Positions 43,435-52,334 of a DNA stretch of 64,000 nucleotides are shown here, piece by piece. The notes beneath the pieces are model-generated. The model saw only the letters and a list, made by a program, of their open reading frames with translations. It made no database searches and was not told the origin of the DNA. The position numbers and the translations under genes were made by a program. Position 1 is the stretch's first letter; each line of letters begins with the position of its first letter. The stretch comes from Natrinema sp. DC36. Its GTDB lineage: Archaea > Halobacteriota > Halobacteria > Halobacteriales > Natrialbaceae. The stretch lies in assembly GCF_020405225.1 (NCBI RefSeq), contig NZ_CP084472.1:3348001-3412000 (forward strand), given 5' to 3'.

Positions 43435-44607
43435 ATGCGCTGGCGATACGAGGAGACCGTCCTCGCGATGTGCACGCTCGCTTTCCTGGCGACGATGGCC
43501 GCCAGGCTGGTGATCAGCCCGGTCGTGCCACGGATCACCGCCGAGTTCGGCGTCTCGAACTCGGTGATCGGCCTCGCGCTGACGGGGATGTGGACGGCGT
43601 ACTTTTGCTCGCAGTTTCCCAGCGGCGTCTTCGGTGACCGGTTCGGCGAGCGCCGCGTCATTCTGGTCGCCGTCGGTGGGACGGCCGTCGCGAGCGCGTT
43701 CCTCGCGATCGCACCCCTGTTCCCCGTCTTCGTGGTCGGCACCATCGTACTCGGAGCCGTCGCCGGCCTCCACTACAGCGTCGCGACCTCGCTGCTGACC
43801 CGGACCTACGACGAGATCGGAACCGCGATCGGCGTCCACAACAGCGGCGGCCCCATCGCGGGACTCGTCGCGCCGCCGATCGCCGCCTGGATCGCCGTCC
43901 GATACGGCTGGCGGGCCGCGATCGCGGTCGGTGCGGTGGTCGCCGTCCCCATCTTCGTCCTGTTCGCCCGGTCGGTCCGGCCGACCGCCCCCCAGCGGCC
44001 CGACCAGCCGATGGCCGAACGGTTCGAACTCGAGCCGGTCGTCGAACTGCTCTCTCGACCGGAGATCGCCTTCACGTGCGTGCTCGCGATCCTGGGCGAC
44101 TTCGTCTGGCAGGCGACGTCCTCGTTTCTGCCGACATTCCTCGTCGCCCACCGCGGCCAGTCCGCGACGACGGCGAGCCTCGTCTTCGCGGGCTACTTCG
44201 TCGTCCAGGGGATCACGCAGGTCGGCGTGGGTGCGGTCTCCGACCGCTACGGTCGCGACGTGACGACGGCGGCCTGCATGGTCCTCTCGGTCGCCGGCTT
44301 CGCGCTGTTCGTCGCGGTCCCGGGGACCGTCGCCGTCGCGACCGGCGTCGTGCTCCTCGGGATCGGCCTCGGCTGGGGTGCGGCGCTGCTGCCCCGTTTC
44401 ATGGACCACCTCTCAGCGGCCGAACGCGGCGCGGGGTTCGGTCTCGTGCGGACCGTCTACGGCGTCGTCGGCGCGCTGGGTTCGGTCGTCACCGGAACCC
44501 TGGCGGATCTGTTCGGCTGGGGCGTCTCCTTCGGATTCCTCGCGGCGTTACTGACCGTCGTCTTCGTCGCGCTGGCCGTCAACTGGGCCTTCTCGTTGGG
44601 TTACTGA
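43435..44607 (+). CDS. Major facilitator superfamily transporter
   Basis: A 390-residue, twelve-helix carrier. The signature between helices 2 and 3 is PSGVFGDRFGERRVILVA near residue 62, and a second-half counterpart AVSDRYGRDVTTAACM lies near 265. It begins MRWRYEETVLAMCTLAFLATMAARL. The substrate cannot be inferred. It does not closely resemble the MFS protein at 1.0 kb. Divergent from hemB, which alone is weak evidence for a tetrapyrrole or precursor link. Confidence 0.85.
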   Translation: MRWRYEETVLAMCTLAFLATMAARLVISPVVPRITAEFGVSNSVIGLALTGMWTAYFCSQFPSGVFGDRFGERRVILVAVGGTAVASAFLAIAPLFPVFVVGTIVLGAVAGLHYSVATSLLTRTYDEIGTAIGVHNSGGPIAGLVAPPIAAWIAVRYGWRAAIAVGAVVAVPIFVLFARSVRPTAPQRPDQPMAERFELEPVVELLSRPEIAFTCVLAILGDFVWQATSSFLPTFLVAHRGQSATTASLVFAGYFVVQGITQVGVGAVSDRYGRDVTTAACMVLSVAGFALFVAVPGTVAVATGVVLLGIGLGWGAALLPRFMDHLSAAERGAGFGLVRTVYGVVGALGSVVTGTLADLFGWGVSFGFLAALLTVVFVALAVNWAFSLGY

Positions 44608-44713
44608 CCCGAACTCCGTGGCTCGGATGTCGTTGTTACGGCTGGAGCACGCGACCCTGCATTCTCGTCGAACTCACAACCGGCTTATGTGTTCTCAGGG
44701 AGTAGATCGCCCC

Positions 44714-44863
44714 ATGGCAGCAGAGTCACGGCGGAAGGGTGCAGCACGATGTACGGACTGCGGACGAGCGCTGGCAGTCTGGCTCTCTCCCGGCGAGATT
44801 CGCCCGATCGGCAGCACCGACGGCTGTCCCTGTGGGGGAAACTCCTTTCGCACGTTTTCCTGA
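44714..44863 (+). CDS. Small zinc-finger-like protein (49 residues)
   Basis: The protein starts MAAESRRKGAARCTDCGRAL and ends with DGCPCGGNSFRTFS. Two Cys pairs, CxDC at residues 13-16 and CPC at 38-40, about 22 residues apart, make a one-domain zinc ribbon of the small-protein type abundant in haloarchaea. No partner is evident; the TrmB regulator starts 56 nt later on the same strand. Function unknown. Confidence 0.65.
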   Translation: MAAESRRKGAARCTDCGRALAVWLSPGEIRPIGSTDGCPCGGNSFRTFS

Positions 44864-44919
44864 CCGTCGTATAACCGCGTGGCGGTAGAAAGCCGCGTTC
44901 TTTCGTCCGTTCTGGCTGT

Positions 44920-45729
44920 GTGTCAACCGTGTCGAACGCCGAGGAAGCAGTTACGACCCTCGAGGAGCTCGGGCTGACGGAGTACGAGTCTCGGTGTCTC
45001 GTGGCCCTGGTCCGAATCTCGAAGGGGACCGCCAAGGAGATCAGTCAGGTCGCGGACATCCCTCGCTCACGGGTGTACGATACCATCGAGCGCCTCGACC
45101 GGAAGGCCCTGGTCAGCGTCCAGCAGACCGAACCGCGCCAGTACAAAGCCGTCCCAGTCGATACGGCCTGTCGACGGCTTCGCGAGGATTTCGACTCGCG
45201 GATCAACGCCGCCGAGAACGCGCTCGGCCAACTCGAGGAACCCGATTCGCGGGACGATGAGGGAATGTGGGAAATCACGCAGAAGGAACACGTCACCGAG
45301 CGCGTCGTCCTCTTCCTCGAGGACGCCGAGGACACCGTCCACTACCTCGTTCCGGCGACCGAAGTCGTCGATCGGGAGATCCTGTTGGCCCTCGGGTCGA
45401 CCGCCGATCGCGGCGTCGACGTCTACGTCGAAGTCCCGACCGAGGACGATCGTGAGACGTTCTCGGAGGCGGCTCCCAGCGCGGAGATCGTCGTTGCACC
45501 CGACCTCCAGACGACCAACAACGTCCAGGACGAGTGGCCGGCGCAGTTGCTCATGGTCGATCAGGAAGCGATCGTCGCGGCCGGAATCAAGGAGAGCAAT
45601 CTCCCCGACGTGGTCGACGAGATGGCGGTCTGGACCTACGGCCGCGATCACGGCTTCGCCGTCTGGACGCGCGAACTCCTCGACGATCGGCTCGAGGGCC
45701 GCGAGGAGGACCGGTCGACGAGTGAGTGA
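44920..45729 (+). CDS. TrmB-family transcriptional regulator
   Basis: A 269-residue protein with GTG start. Residues 8-75 are the TrmB winged helix (LEELGLTEYESRCLVALVRI, IPRSRVYDTIERLDRKALVSVQQ), followed by a short coiled coil and a C-terminal ligand-binding-like domain (RVVLFLEDAEDTVHYLVPATEVV ... DQEAIVAAGIKESN). TrmB proteins control sugar and central metabolism genes or act as global regulators in haloarchaea. No sugar genes lie nearby. A GAGTG/TGTG simple repeat follows the stop at 45730-45752. Confidence 0.88.
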   Translation: MSTVSNAEEAVTTLEELGLTEYESRCLVALVRISKGTAKEISQVADIPRSRVYDTIERLDRKALVSVQQTEPRQYKAVPVDTACRRLREDFDSRINAAENALGQLEEPDSRDDEGMWEITQKEHVTERVVLFLEDAEDTVHYLVPATEVVDREILLALGSTADRGVDVYVEVPTEDDRETFSEAAPSAEIVVAPDLQTTNNVQDEWPAQLLMVDQEAIVAAGIKESNLPDVVDEMAVWTYGRDHGFAVWTRELLDDRLEGREEDRSTSE

Positions 45730-46206
<477 letters not shown>

Positions 46207-46223
46207 CAGTACGCGAGACGATC

Positions 46224-46388
46224 TTATTCGGCGCGATCGACGTCGACTTTCTCCTTCAGGCTCTCGAGGCCGTCCGCTTCGGCGAGCTCCTGTAACCGAG
46301 TCCGGAAGTGCTCCTCGCACAGGCCGACTTTGAGTCCGTCGGACTCCGCGGCGAACGCAGCTTCGCGGTCACAGTAGTGGCAGTTCAT
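46224..46388 (-). CDS. DUF6757 family zinc-finger-like protein
   Basis: A 54-residue protein beginning MNCHYCDREAAFAAESDG and ending EKVDVDRAE. The CxxC at residues 3-6 and C24-x2-H27 (LCEEHF) form a C2-CH metal site. I recognise it as the haloarchaeal family DUF6757. It converges with the ferredoxin gene, separated by 17 nt. Function unknown. Confidence 0.8.
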   Translation of the reverse strand: MNCHYCDREAAFAAESDGLKVGLCEEHFRTRLQELAEADGLESLKEKVDVDRAE

Positions 46389-46444
46389 ACTCGCTCGTTA
46401 GGACTACGATGCATTGAACCCTCCGCTAGCGGTCAACGTTCGGG

Positions 46445-47221
46445 TTACTCGGCTGTCAGCTCGAGCCGCTCGTAGGCCCGCCGAGAGAGCCCGTCGACGC
46501 CGAGGCGCTCGTCGTGGGCGTCGCTGCCACCGGTCGGGAGCAGGTCGTTGCGCTCGATCGCTCGCTCGACGGGAGCGCGGTCGACCTCGCGGCCGTAGGG
46601 GTAGTGCAGTTCGACGGCATCGAGTTCGGCCGCGTGCGCGAGCGCGCCTTCGGGATCGCGGTACCGCAGCGGATGTGCCAGCGAAACGAGCCGACAGGAC
46701 TCGGATAGCGCCGCCTGTCCCCGTTCGAACGACGGGACGTCTCGAGGGACGTAACACGGACAGCCGGACCCGATGACGCGATCGAACGCGCCCTGATAGT
46801 CGTACTCGGTCTCGGGATGTGCGTCGATCGCCCGTGCGATGTGTGGCCGTCCGAACCCGCCGTCGACGGTCACGTCGAGATCGATTCCCAACCGCGATTC
46901 AACGCAGTCGACGATCGCCCGTCCGCGCTCGATGCGGTTTTCCTGAATCCGCTCGAGGATAGCCTCGAGATCCGCGCTCGGCTCGAGGCCGTAGCCCAGC
47001 AGGTCGATCCGTTGTCCTCCCGTCTCGACGCGAAGTTCGATCCCGTGGACGAGCGTCACGCCGTCGCGTTCGACGACCGGCCCGTCGAACGGCTGTACCC
47101 GATCGTGGTCCGTCACCGCGACGACGTCGACGCCGCCGCGGCGTGCGGCGTCGGGGACCGCCTCGAGCGCGAGGCTGCCGTCCGAGCGCTTCGTGTGGAC
47201 GTGCAAATCGGCATATGGCAT
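46445..47221 (-). CDS. PHP-domain phosphoesterase (TrpH/RNase AM-like)
   Basis: A 258-residue protein starting MPYADLHVHTKRSDGSL. Metal ligands of the PHP fold: DLHVHTKRSDG (residue 5), VTDHDRVQPF near 37, VHGIELRVETGGQRIDLLGYG near 58, AHPLRYRDPEGAL near 183 and GGSDAHDERLGVD near 232. This long-insert PHP type includes 3',5'-nucleoside bisphosphate phosphatases and 5'-3' RNA exonucleases (TrpH/YciV). ATG 47221 was chosen over 47281, which adds non-conserved residues. It differs from the PHP gene at 27 kb. Confidence 0.87.
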   Translation of the reverse strand: MPYADLHVHTKRSDGSLALEAVPDAARRGGVDVVAVTDHDRVQPFDGPVVERDGVTLVHGIELRVETGGQRIDLLGYGLEPSADLEAILERIQENRIERGRAIVDCVESRLGIDLDVTVDGGFGRPHIARAIDAHPETEYDYQGAFDRVIGSGCPCYVPRDVPSFERGQAALSESCRLVSLAHPLRYRDPEGALAHAAELDAVELHYPYGREVDRAPVERAIERNDLLPTGGSDAHDERLGVDGLSRRAYERLELTAE

Positions 47222-47379
47222 ACGGTATTCGAACGCCCCCGCTCTGAAAGGCGTTTCTCCGGGCCGGCACCCGGATTCCACAATCTCTAGGGTGATACTA
47301 GGTATATTAGGTGTACAGTGCTACTAGGAAACATAGATGGACAATGTTTATAATTATCGTTCACGGAGGATAGGGCGTA

Positions 47380-47667
47380 ATGCTGCTCAATGGCACCGGC
47401 GAGGTCATCGACGACCACGAGTACCCAGCGACGACCGAGGAACTGATCGAGGAGTACGGCGATCGAACCCTCGAACTCCCCAACGGCAGTGAGACGGTCG
47501 GCGATGTACTCGCCCGCCTCGAGCCCGAAACCTTCGAGAATCCGGAGGAGGCGCGCTTCGCCGTCTATTCCGCCGTCAGCGACAAGGCCGTCGGCCGCGT
47601 CGGCTACAGCGACCGCGACCCGACCCCGGTCGGCAGCCCGTACGCGCCCGACGCCGTCTCGTTCTAA
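47380..47667 (+). CDS. DUF5789 family protein
   Basis: A 95-residue acidic protein (MLLNGTGEVIDDHEYPATTEELIEEYGDRTLELPNGSETV...). The YPATTEELIEEYGDRxLELPNGSETVGDVLARL pattern and terminal AVGRVGYSDRDPT are those of haloarchaeal DUF5789, related to DUF2795-type small folds. It has no metal site. It stands alone behind an AT-rich upstream region. Function unknown. Confidence 0.8.
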   Translation: MLLNGTGEVIDDHEYPATTEELIEEYGDRTLELPNGSETVGDVLARLEPETFENPEEARFAVYSAVSDKAVGRVGYSDRDPTPVGSPYAPDAVSF

Positions 47668-47671
47668 GGAA

Positions 47672-47880
47672 CGAATTTTTTCACTCTCTGGTCGGCCTCC
47701 GGCCGACCGCTCGAGCAAAAAACTCGATTAAAAAAGGCCGAGCACGCCGTCGGCGCGCTCGGTACAGCCACCGCACTTTCCACAGACGGAGGGTCCACTA
47801 GTAGCACCCGCGAGCGATCGCAGGGAGCTTCGCTCCCGCTTAGCTTCGATTCGCTCAGTCACGAGAGAGCTTCGCTCTCT
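47672..47880. terminator. Hairpins and T-run between DUF5789 and the dehydrogenase
   Basis: Just after the DUF5789 stop is a T-run followed by a TCGGCCTCCGGCCGA hairpin near 47694, a plausible terminator. Further on, GGGAG-CTTCG-CTCCC (47823-47837) and AGAGAG-CTTCG-CTCTCT (47864-47880) are two perfect small hairpins placed in front of the dehydrogenase stop codon, so they would terminate that converging transcript. Confidence 0.5.
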
Positions 47881-47898
47881 TGAACGACAGAGCAAAAT

Positions 47899-48963
47899 TT
47901 AGTTGAAGCTGTCGATCACCGGAATCCCGACCGTTTCGAAGTCGGTCATCGCCTCGAGTTTGTCGCTGACGTCCTCAAGCCCGATCGTCTCGGAGACGAC
48001 CTTTTCGGGCTCGAGCTTCCCCGTCGAGACCATCCGGAAGATCTCGTCGTAGCGGGTCGGCGGCATCCCGAGCGAGCCGATGAACTCGATCTCTTGCATG
48101 ACCATCGCGTCGGACGGGAGGGGGATCACGCCCTGTTCGTCCTGGGTCGTGAGACCGACCTGGATGTGCTGGCCGCGAGCGTCGAGACTCGAGACGGAGT
48201 TCTGGCTGGTCGTCGCGATGCCGAGCGCGTCCATCGAGACGTGAGCGCCGCCGTCGGTGATCGCCGAGACTTCGCCGGGGACGTCGCCGACGTCCTCCGC
48301 GTTGATCGTCTCGACCGCGCCGAGGGACTCGGCCTTCTCGAGTTTCTCGTCTTTGAGGTCGACGGCGACGACGTTGGCGCCGAGTGCGTCGGCGATGTGG
48401 ACCGCCGAGAGGCCGACCCCGCCGCAGCCGTGGATCGATACCCAATCGCCCGCGCCGACGTCCGCGCGGTGGGCCAGCGCGTGGAACGAGGTCATAAACC
48501 GGCAGCCGAGTCCGGCCATGTCGACGGACGAGACGCCGTCGGGTAGTTCCACGAGGTTGTGGTCGGCGACGGGGACGTGGACCTGTTCGGCGAACGCACC
48601 CTGCGCTTGCTCGATGAACCCGAGCGGCATCACGTTCTCGCAGATGTTGGAGTGGCCGCGCTGGCACCGCGGACAGGAGCCGTCGCCGAGGTTGAACGGG
48701 ACGGCGACGTGGTCGCCCTCCGTGACGGTCTCGACTTCGTCGCCGACGGCGGCGACGCGGCCGGCGGGTTCGTGACCCAGGATCTGCCCCGGCTGCGTTT
48801 CGAGGCCGAGCCATCCCCAGTCGCCCTGCCAGCCGTGCCAGTCGCTCCGGCAGACGCCGCACGCTTCGAGTTCGACGACGGCCCCGTCCGGTGCCGGCTC
48901 CGGCGCGTCTACCTCTTCGATCGAGAGCGGTTCGCCGTGTTCCTCGAGGACTGCTGCGCGCAT
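47899..48963 (-). CDS. Zinc-dependent alcohol dehydrogenase family protein (MDR)
   Basis: A 354-residue medium-chain dehydrogenase. Catalytic zinc ligands: C38 in GVCRSDWHG, H64 and E65 in ILGHEPAG. The cofactor motif is SIHGCGGVGLSAVHIADALGA near residue 180 with an acidic strand end (VVAVDLKDEKL), indicating NAD. The structural-zinc lobe has D94, C97, C100 and C108: Asp replaces the first of the four usual Cys, at the canonical 3-3-8 spacing. ATG 48963 (MRAAVLEEHGEPL) is the family start. The substrate is unknown. Confidence 0.9.
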   Translation of the reverse strand: MRAAVLEEHGEPLSIEEVDAPEPAPDGAVVELEACGVCRSDWHGWQGDWGWLGLETQPGQILGHEPAGRVAAVGDEVETVTEGDHVAVPFNLGDGSCPRCQRGHSNICENVMPLGFIEQAQGAFAEQVHVPVADHNLVELPDGVSSVDMAGLGCRFMTSFHALAHRADVGAGDWVSIHGCGGVGLSAVHIADALGANVVAVDLKDEKLEKAESLGAVETINAEDVGDVPGEVSAITDGGAHVSMDALGIATTSQNSVSSLDARGQHIQVGLTTQDEQGVIPLPSDAMVMQEIEFIGSLGMPPTRYDEIFRMVSTGKLEPEKVVSETIGLEDVSDKLEAMTDFETVGIPVIDSFN

Positions 48964-49063
48964 GTGTGTGGTTGACCATGGCATGCTACAAATAACTCAC
49001 ATTCCGTTGCAGCGACTGATCGAGAGCAGAACCGGGACGGCCGTCGTCGTCGTGTCGGCCGCG

Positions 49064-50071
49064 CTAGTCCAGAAACTCGAGTGCGTCGCCTAACTCGAGG
49101 GGAACCGCACCTTTTCGGTAGCCTTCGGCGTGGCCGTTCGGCCTGACGCGGTAGACGACCGCGGGGCGGTGGCGAACGTCGGGTTGTTCGCCGCGGACGG
49201 CGGACCAGGCGTCGTCGCGAAAGCTCGAGCAGTCGACGAAGAGGGTCGCGCCGCCGCCGTGTTCGGCCAGTTGGCCGCTGGTCTTGGTCTCGGCGGTGTC
49301 GCGAACGGCGGCCACGGGGCCGGACGCCGCGCGGTTCTGGGGCGGCTGGGGTCGCGTGACTTCGACGAGGACGTTGGTCTCGTCGTTTTCGGCCCGGAAG
49401 TCGAGCGAGTGTCCGGTCGTGACCTCGATCTCCGGGACCACGTCGTAGCCCGCGTCGGTGAGGAGTTTCGCCGCGATGAACTCCGCCATCGCGGCGCTCA
49501 TTCGGACGCGGTCGACGTGGTTGCTGGTGCCGAGTTTGCCCGACATGACGTGTCGGTACTCGTCGAGGACGCCGGTCTCGAGGAAGTCCTCGAAGAAGCG
49601 GGTCGTCTCCCGGCGGCCTGCGTCGGGGAAGCCGGCGGCGTGCTCGCGGAAGAACGCACGAGTCGAGTTGCGGCCGTCTTTGGACATGAACACCGGCAGG
49701 AAAAACCACGAGAGGTGCGGGTAGTCGGCGAGCCAGGGGTCTTCCTCGTGGAGCGTCGCGGTCAGTTCGCGCTGGGCCCACCGCGAGACGTGATGGGGCA
49801 CCTCCCGCCAGCCGAACTTGTCGGTCTTCCACAGCGAGGAGGGCGTTTCCGTGTTGCCCATCCAGTAGGCGTCGCTGTCGGTGCGCGCGAAGAGGGCGAT
49901 GTCCCCGTTTTGCATCTCGAAGCGGTGTGCCTGCCAGTCGCCGCCGATCTTGAACCACGGCGTGACGGACTGTGCGCCGATGTTTGACTGAAGCGGCTGC
50001 AGAATCTCCTGTTGTACTCGCCCGTCGCTCCAAGACTGGGGCGAGTAACGGAAGCGAAGCGGCCGTGCCAC
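49064..50071 (-). CDS. DUF5784 family protein, possible PD-(D/E)XK-like fold
   Basis: A 335-residue protein with GTG start (MARPLRFRYSPQSWSDGRVQ). I recall it as the haloarchaeal family DUF5784. Residues 195-240 read as a helix, then VVPEIEVTTGHSLDFRA with D224 and NVLVEVTRP with E237-V-T239; this strand-D...E-x-(K) layout resembles restriction-type nuclease cores, but the lysine is replaced by threonine. No helicase or methylase neighbour supports a restriction role. Nuclease function is a hypothesis only. Confidence 0.72.
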   Translation of the reverse strand: MARPLRFRYSPQSWSDGRVQQEILQPLQSNIGAQSVTPWFKIGGDWQAHRFEMQNGDIALFARTDSDAYWMGNTETPSSLWKTDKFGWREVPHHVSRWAQRELTATLHEEDPWLADYPHLSWFFLPVFMSKDGRNSTRAFFREHAAGFPDAGRRETTRFFEDFLETGVLDEYRHVMSGKLGTSNHVDRVRMSAAMAEFIAAKLLTDAGYDVVPEIEVTTGHSLDFRAENDETNVLVEVTRPQPPQNRAASGPVAAVRDTAETKTSGQLAEHGGGATLFVDCSSFRDDAWSAVRGEQPDVRHRPAVVYRVRPNGHAEGYRKGAVPLELGDALEFLD

Positions 50072-50248
50072 GGGTCACCGTAAGCGACGGTGACCCATAT
50101 ACTGTTCGTTGTCCTCTCTCGATATCCTCGCCGATCCCGACGGCTTGGCAGCCGTCTCGCCGCCCCGTGTCTCCGTTATCGCTCCCCGATGCGTGTGATC
50201 GACCGTTACATTAATAGTCGCGCCACCCCTACCATGTTCACACTTACC

Positions 50249-50422
50249 ATGTCAATGGGTGCCTATGACGAGGACGAGCACGAGCGTCGCGAACAACAGG
50301 CCTCGAAGGTCGATACCGATTTCGACGACGAGCGGACGATTTACCGCGGCAAAGTCGAGTACGACTCCGGGGACTCCGCCGAAGCGTTGCTAGACACGTT
50401 CGAACAGATCAAGTCGGAGTAG
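50249..50422 (+). CDS. DUF5786 family protein
   Basis: A 57-residue acidic protein (MSMGAYDEDEHERREQQASK..., ending LLDTFEQIKSE). The DEDEHERRE opening and DERTIYRGKVEYDSGDSAEALL core are those of the small haloarchaeal family DUF5786. Start ATG 50249 was preferred over 50234 because the family begins MSMGAY. The adjacent AT-rich AATAG stretch upstream may hold its promoter. Function unknown. Confidence 0.82.
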   Translation: MSMGAYDEDEHERREQQASKVDTDFDDERTIYRGKVEYDSGDSAEALLDTFEQIKSE

Positions 50423-50484
50423 CGACGTCGAGTTGAATATTCCGCCTTTGTTCGTACTGGCTCTCGAGCAATCGGTATCAGTAC

Positions 50485-51480
50485 TCACTCGAGGGCGTCC
50501 CAGCCCGGCGTTTCGGGCGCGCCGCGATCGGTCTCGATAGCGTCGGCGACGGCCGGTGACGGCACTGCCTCGCCGGCCGCCCGGCGGCGCTGGTACCACT
50601 CGCGGATCGCCGGCCCGATCCACGATTCGTCGTCTGCGAATTCCGACTCGGCATCCTCACCGCCGAGCAGCCGCGCTTTCGCCCGGTCGTAGTGGTGGTC
50701 CGAGGTCGCGAGCGTCCCCGGACTCGAGGCCGCGGCGACCGCGATCGCCTCGGCACGATCCGGTCGCGTGAGCTCGCCGGCCGCCGCTCGGTCGACGACT
50801 CCCTCGAGATCGGCCGGTCGCGGATGACAGAAGAGCTTCGCCCCGATCGCCTGCGGGCCCAGGAGCATGCCGTCGAGATCGTCGTGATCGGCCTCGAGCA
50901 GGCGGTCGCCGCCGAACGCGGACTCGACGCGTTCGCACTCGGTCTCCCGTGCGAGCGCGAGGGTGTATTCGGGATACGCACCGCACTCGCCGGGGTACAG
51001 CTCGCTCTCGTGGATCCGACACTGCAGCGTCGTTGGATCGAGGAAGACGCAGGTCGGCAGCCACGTCGGCTCCTCGCGGCCGAACGGGTCGACCGGCTTC
51101 GGCGGCTTCCGGAGACCCACGAAGAAAGTCGGTCGGTCCGCGACGGCGGCGACGCTCACTCCGTCGATCTCGACGCCCTCGGCTTCGTCTCGAGCGTGCC
51201 AGAACCGCGGCGTCAGGGCGTCGCCCATTCCTGCCTCGAGGAACGCGCGAACCTCGTCGCGGGTCAGCGGAACGAAGGTGGGGTCGTCGTCGAGGGGCTC
51301 CCGGGACGATGACTTCGCGTCCTCGCCGCCGAACGGATCGCGCTGTCGCCGGTGTCGCTGTTTGGAATCGTTCTCGGTCGCGTCTTCATCGTCTCGAGCG
51401 GCGGCCGATCCCGTTTCGTCCTCGAGCAGCGATCGCCAGTCCATGCAGCAGCCGGCACAGCCCTCGCAGTTCACCTCCAT
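50485..51480 (-). CDS. YkgJ-family cysteine cluster protein
   Basis: A 331-residue protein starting MEVNCEGCAGCCMDWRSLL. The N-terminal CxxCxxCC motif, the later CVFLDPTTLQCRIHESELYPGECGAYPEYT and the GAKLFCHPRP cysteine together give the YkgJ/Fe-S-like zinc cluster set. About 35 charged residues (DDEDATENDSKQRHRRQRDP...) separate the first Cys group from the domain. Family members bind zinc or iron; role unknown. It starts 136 nt from a divergent small zinc protein gene. Confidence 0.85.
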   Translation of the reverse strand: MEVNCEGCAGCCMDWRSLLEDETGSAAARDDEDATENDSKQRHRRQRDPFGGEDAKSSSREPLDDDPTFVPLTRDEVRAFLEAGMGDALTPRFWHARDEAEGVEIDGVSVAAVADRPTFFVGLRKPPKPVDPFGREEPTWLPTCVFLDPTTLQCRIHESELYPGECGAYPEYTLALARETECERVESAFGGDRLLEADHDDLDGMLLGPQAIGAKLFCHPRPADLEGVVDRAAAGELTRPDRAEAIAVAAASSPGTLATSDHHYDRAKARLLGGEDAESEFADDESWIGPAIREWYQRRRAAGEAVPSPAVADAIETDRGAPETPGWDALE

Positions 51481-51616
51481 AGCCGGCGGTACGACGCTGT
51501 GACCTATAACCGCTGTGCGGACTCCCCCGTCCAAACGGTCGCCGCACGGTCACCTTGCGTCGAGCAACCGATCGCCCGGGAGAACGACTTTGATCGTTCG
51601 GCACCCACTGGCGCGT

Positions 51617-51862
51617 ATGTCGAAGACTTCCTGTGACGGCTGCGGCCGGACGGTCACGGTCTCCGGCGGGATCGCCAACCTCTGGTCCGTTGGCACCGAC
51701 GCCGGCACCGTCGGAACCGCGATCACGCTCGAGCTCGAGGACGGCTCGTCGCATCTGCTCTGTTATCCGTGTCTCGAAGCGATACCCGACTATCCGACGA
51801 CCGAGGACGTCGAGCGACTCGAGCAGGTCGACGACGAGACCTCGCGGGTCGGGACGCTATAA
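51617..51862 (+). CDS. Small zinc-binding protein (DUF7561-like)
   Basis: An 81-residue protein starting MSKTSCDGCGRTVTVSGGIA. CDGC at residues 6-9 and LCYPC near 48-52 form a Cys4 metal site around a small beta-domain (ITLELEDGSSHLL). This matches the haloarchaeal family I recall as DUF7561 (CDGCGxxVxxxGGIANxW). It is divergent from the YkgJ-family gene. Function unknown. Confidence 0.72.
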   Translation: MSKTSCDGCGRTVTVSGGIANLWSVGTDAGTVGTAITLELEDGSSHLLCYPCLEAIPDYPTTEDVERLEQVDDETSRVGTL

Positions 51863-52056
51863 CCGAGACCATGATGCTATCCCCGAGGCCGCGGCGCTAT
51901 CGCTACGGACGTAATTTTCTATTGACACTTCAGTTCGGGTCGGGACGAGGAAAAATGGGGGTCTCGAGTGGAGGCGATGTGACAGGGACGGTGACGGCAC
52001 AGGCCGTGGAACGCGTGAGCACGAGCGACGACCACGGCGCGACCGCAACCGCGAGC

Positions 52057-52144
52057 GGAAGGGGTGGGATTTGAACGCCACGGGGCGAGATGCCGCCGCG
52101 GAACCAGGTGGCACCGCGGTGCTCTACCGCTGAGCGACCCTTCC
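52057..52144 (-). tRNA. tRNA-like gene with irregular anticodon and T arms
   Basis: Read on the minus strand the locus has a 7-bp acceptor stem (GGAAGGG/CCCTTCC, extendable to 9 bp), T8, a perfect 4-bp D stem (GCTC-AGCGGTA-GAGC) and the T-loop TTCAAAT. The anticodon stem CCGCG/CGCGG is there, but its loop is 14 nt (GTGCCAC then CTGGTTC) instead of 7; GTGCCAC would give a Gly GCC anticodon with T33 and A37. A variable arm GGC-ATCTC-GCC follows, and the T stem has a bulged C. It may be a tRNA with a tiny insertion, a class-II oddity or a pseudo-tRNA. The rest of the 51863-52334 gap shows no gene. Confidence 0.5.
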
Positions 52145-52334
52145 GCGTCTCCGACCGACGGCTGATATCGTATTTGTAATCGGTCGACTACCGAGCCGTC
52201 GTCCCGCTGTCGACTTCCGTAGGGCGTCGATACTGACCGATAGCGAGCGATTTCGGTGACGCTCGGGGTCGTACACGTGTCGGCAGATTCGCATCGGGAG
52301 CAACGGTTCGCAGCCTTTAGGACGCGTCCGGTCC

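Noticed and set aside
43270-44409. Long open extension upstream of hemB
   Set aside because: It is the antisense of the MFS gene; residues are Arg/Glu/Asp repeats typical of shadow frames in GC-rich DNA.
51290-51385. YkgJ-protein linker (NDSKQRHRRQRDPFGGEDAKSSS) as a member of the 51-nt element family
   Set aside because: Only the GGE and SSS fragments agree; no hairpins or direct repeats seen.
52057-52144. Selenocysteine-type tRNA (9-bp acceptor, long variable arm)
   Set aside because: The D stem is only 4 bp, the T stem does not make a 9/4 fold cleanly and haloarchaea are not known to use selenocysteine.
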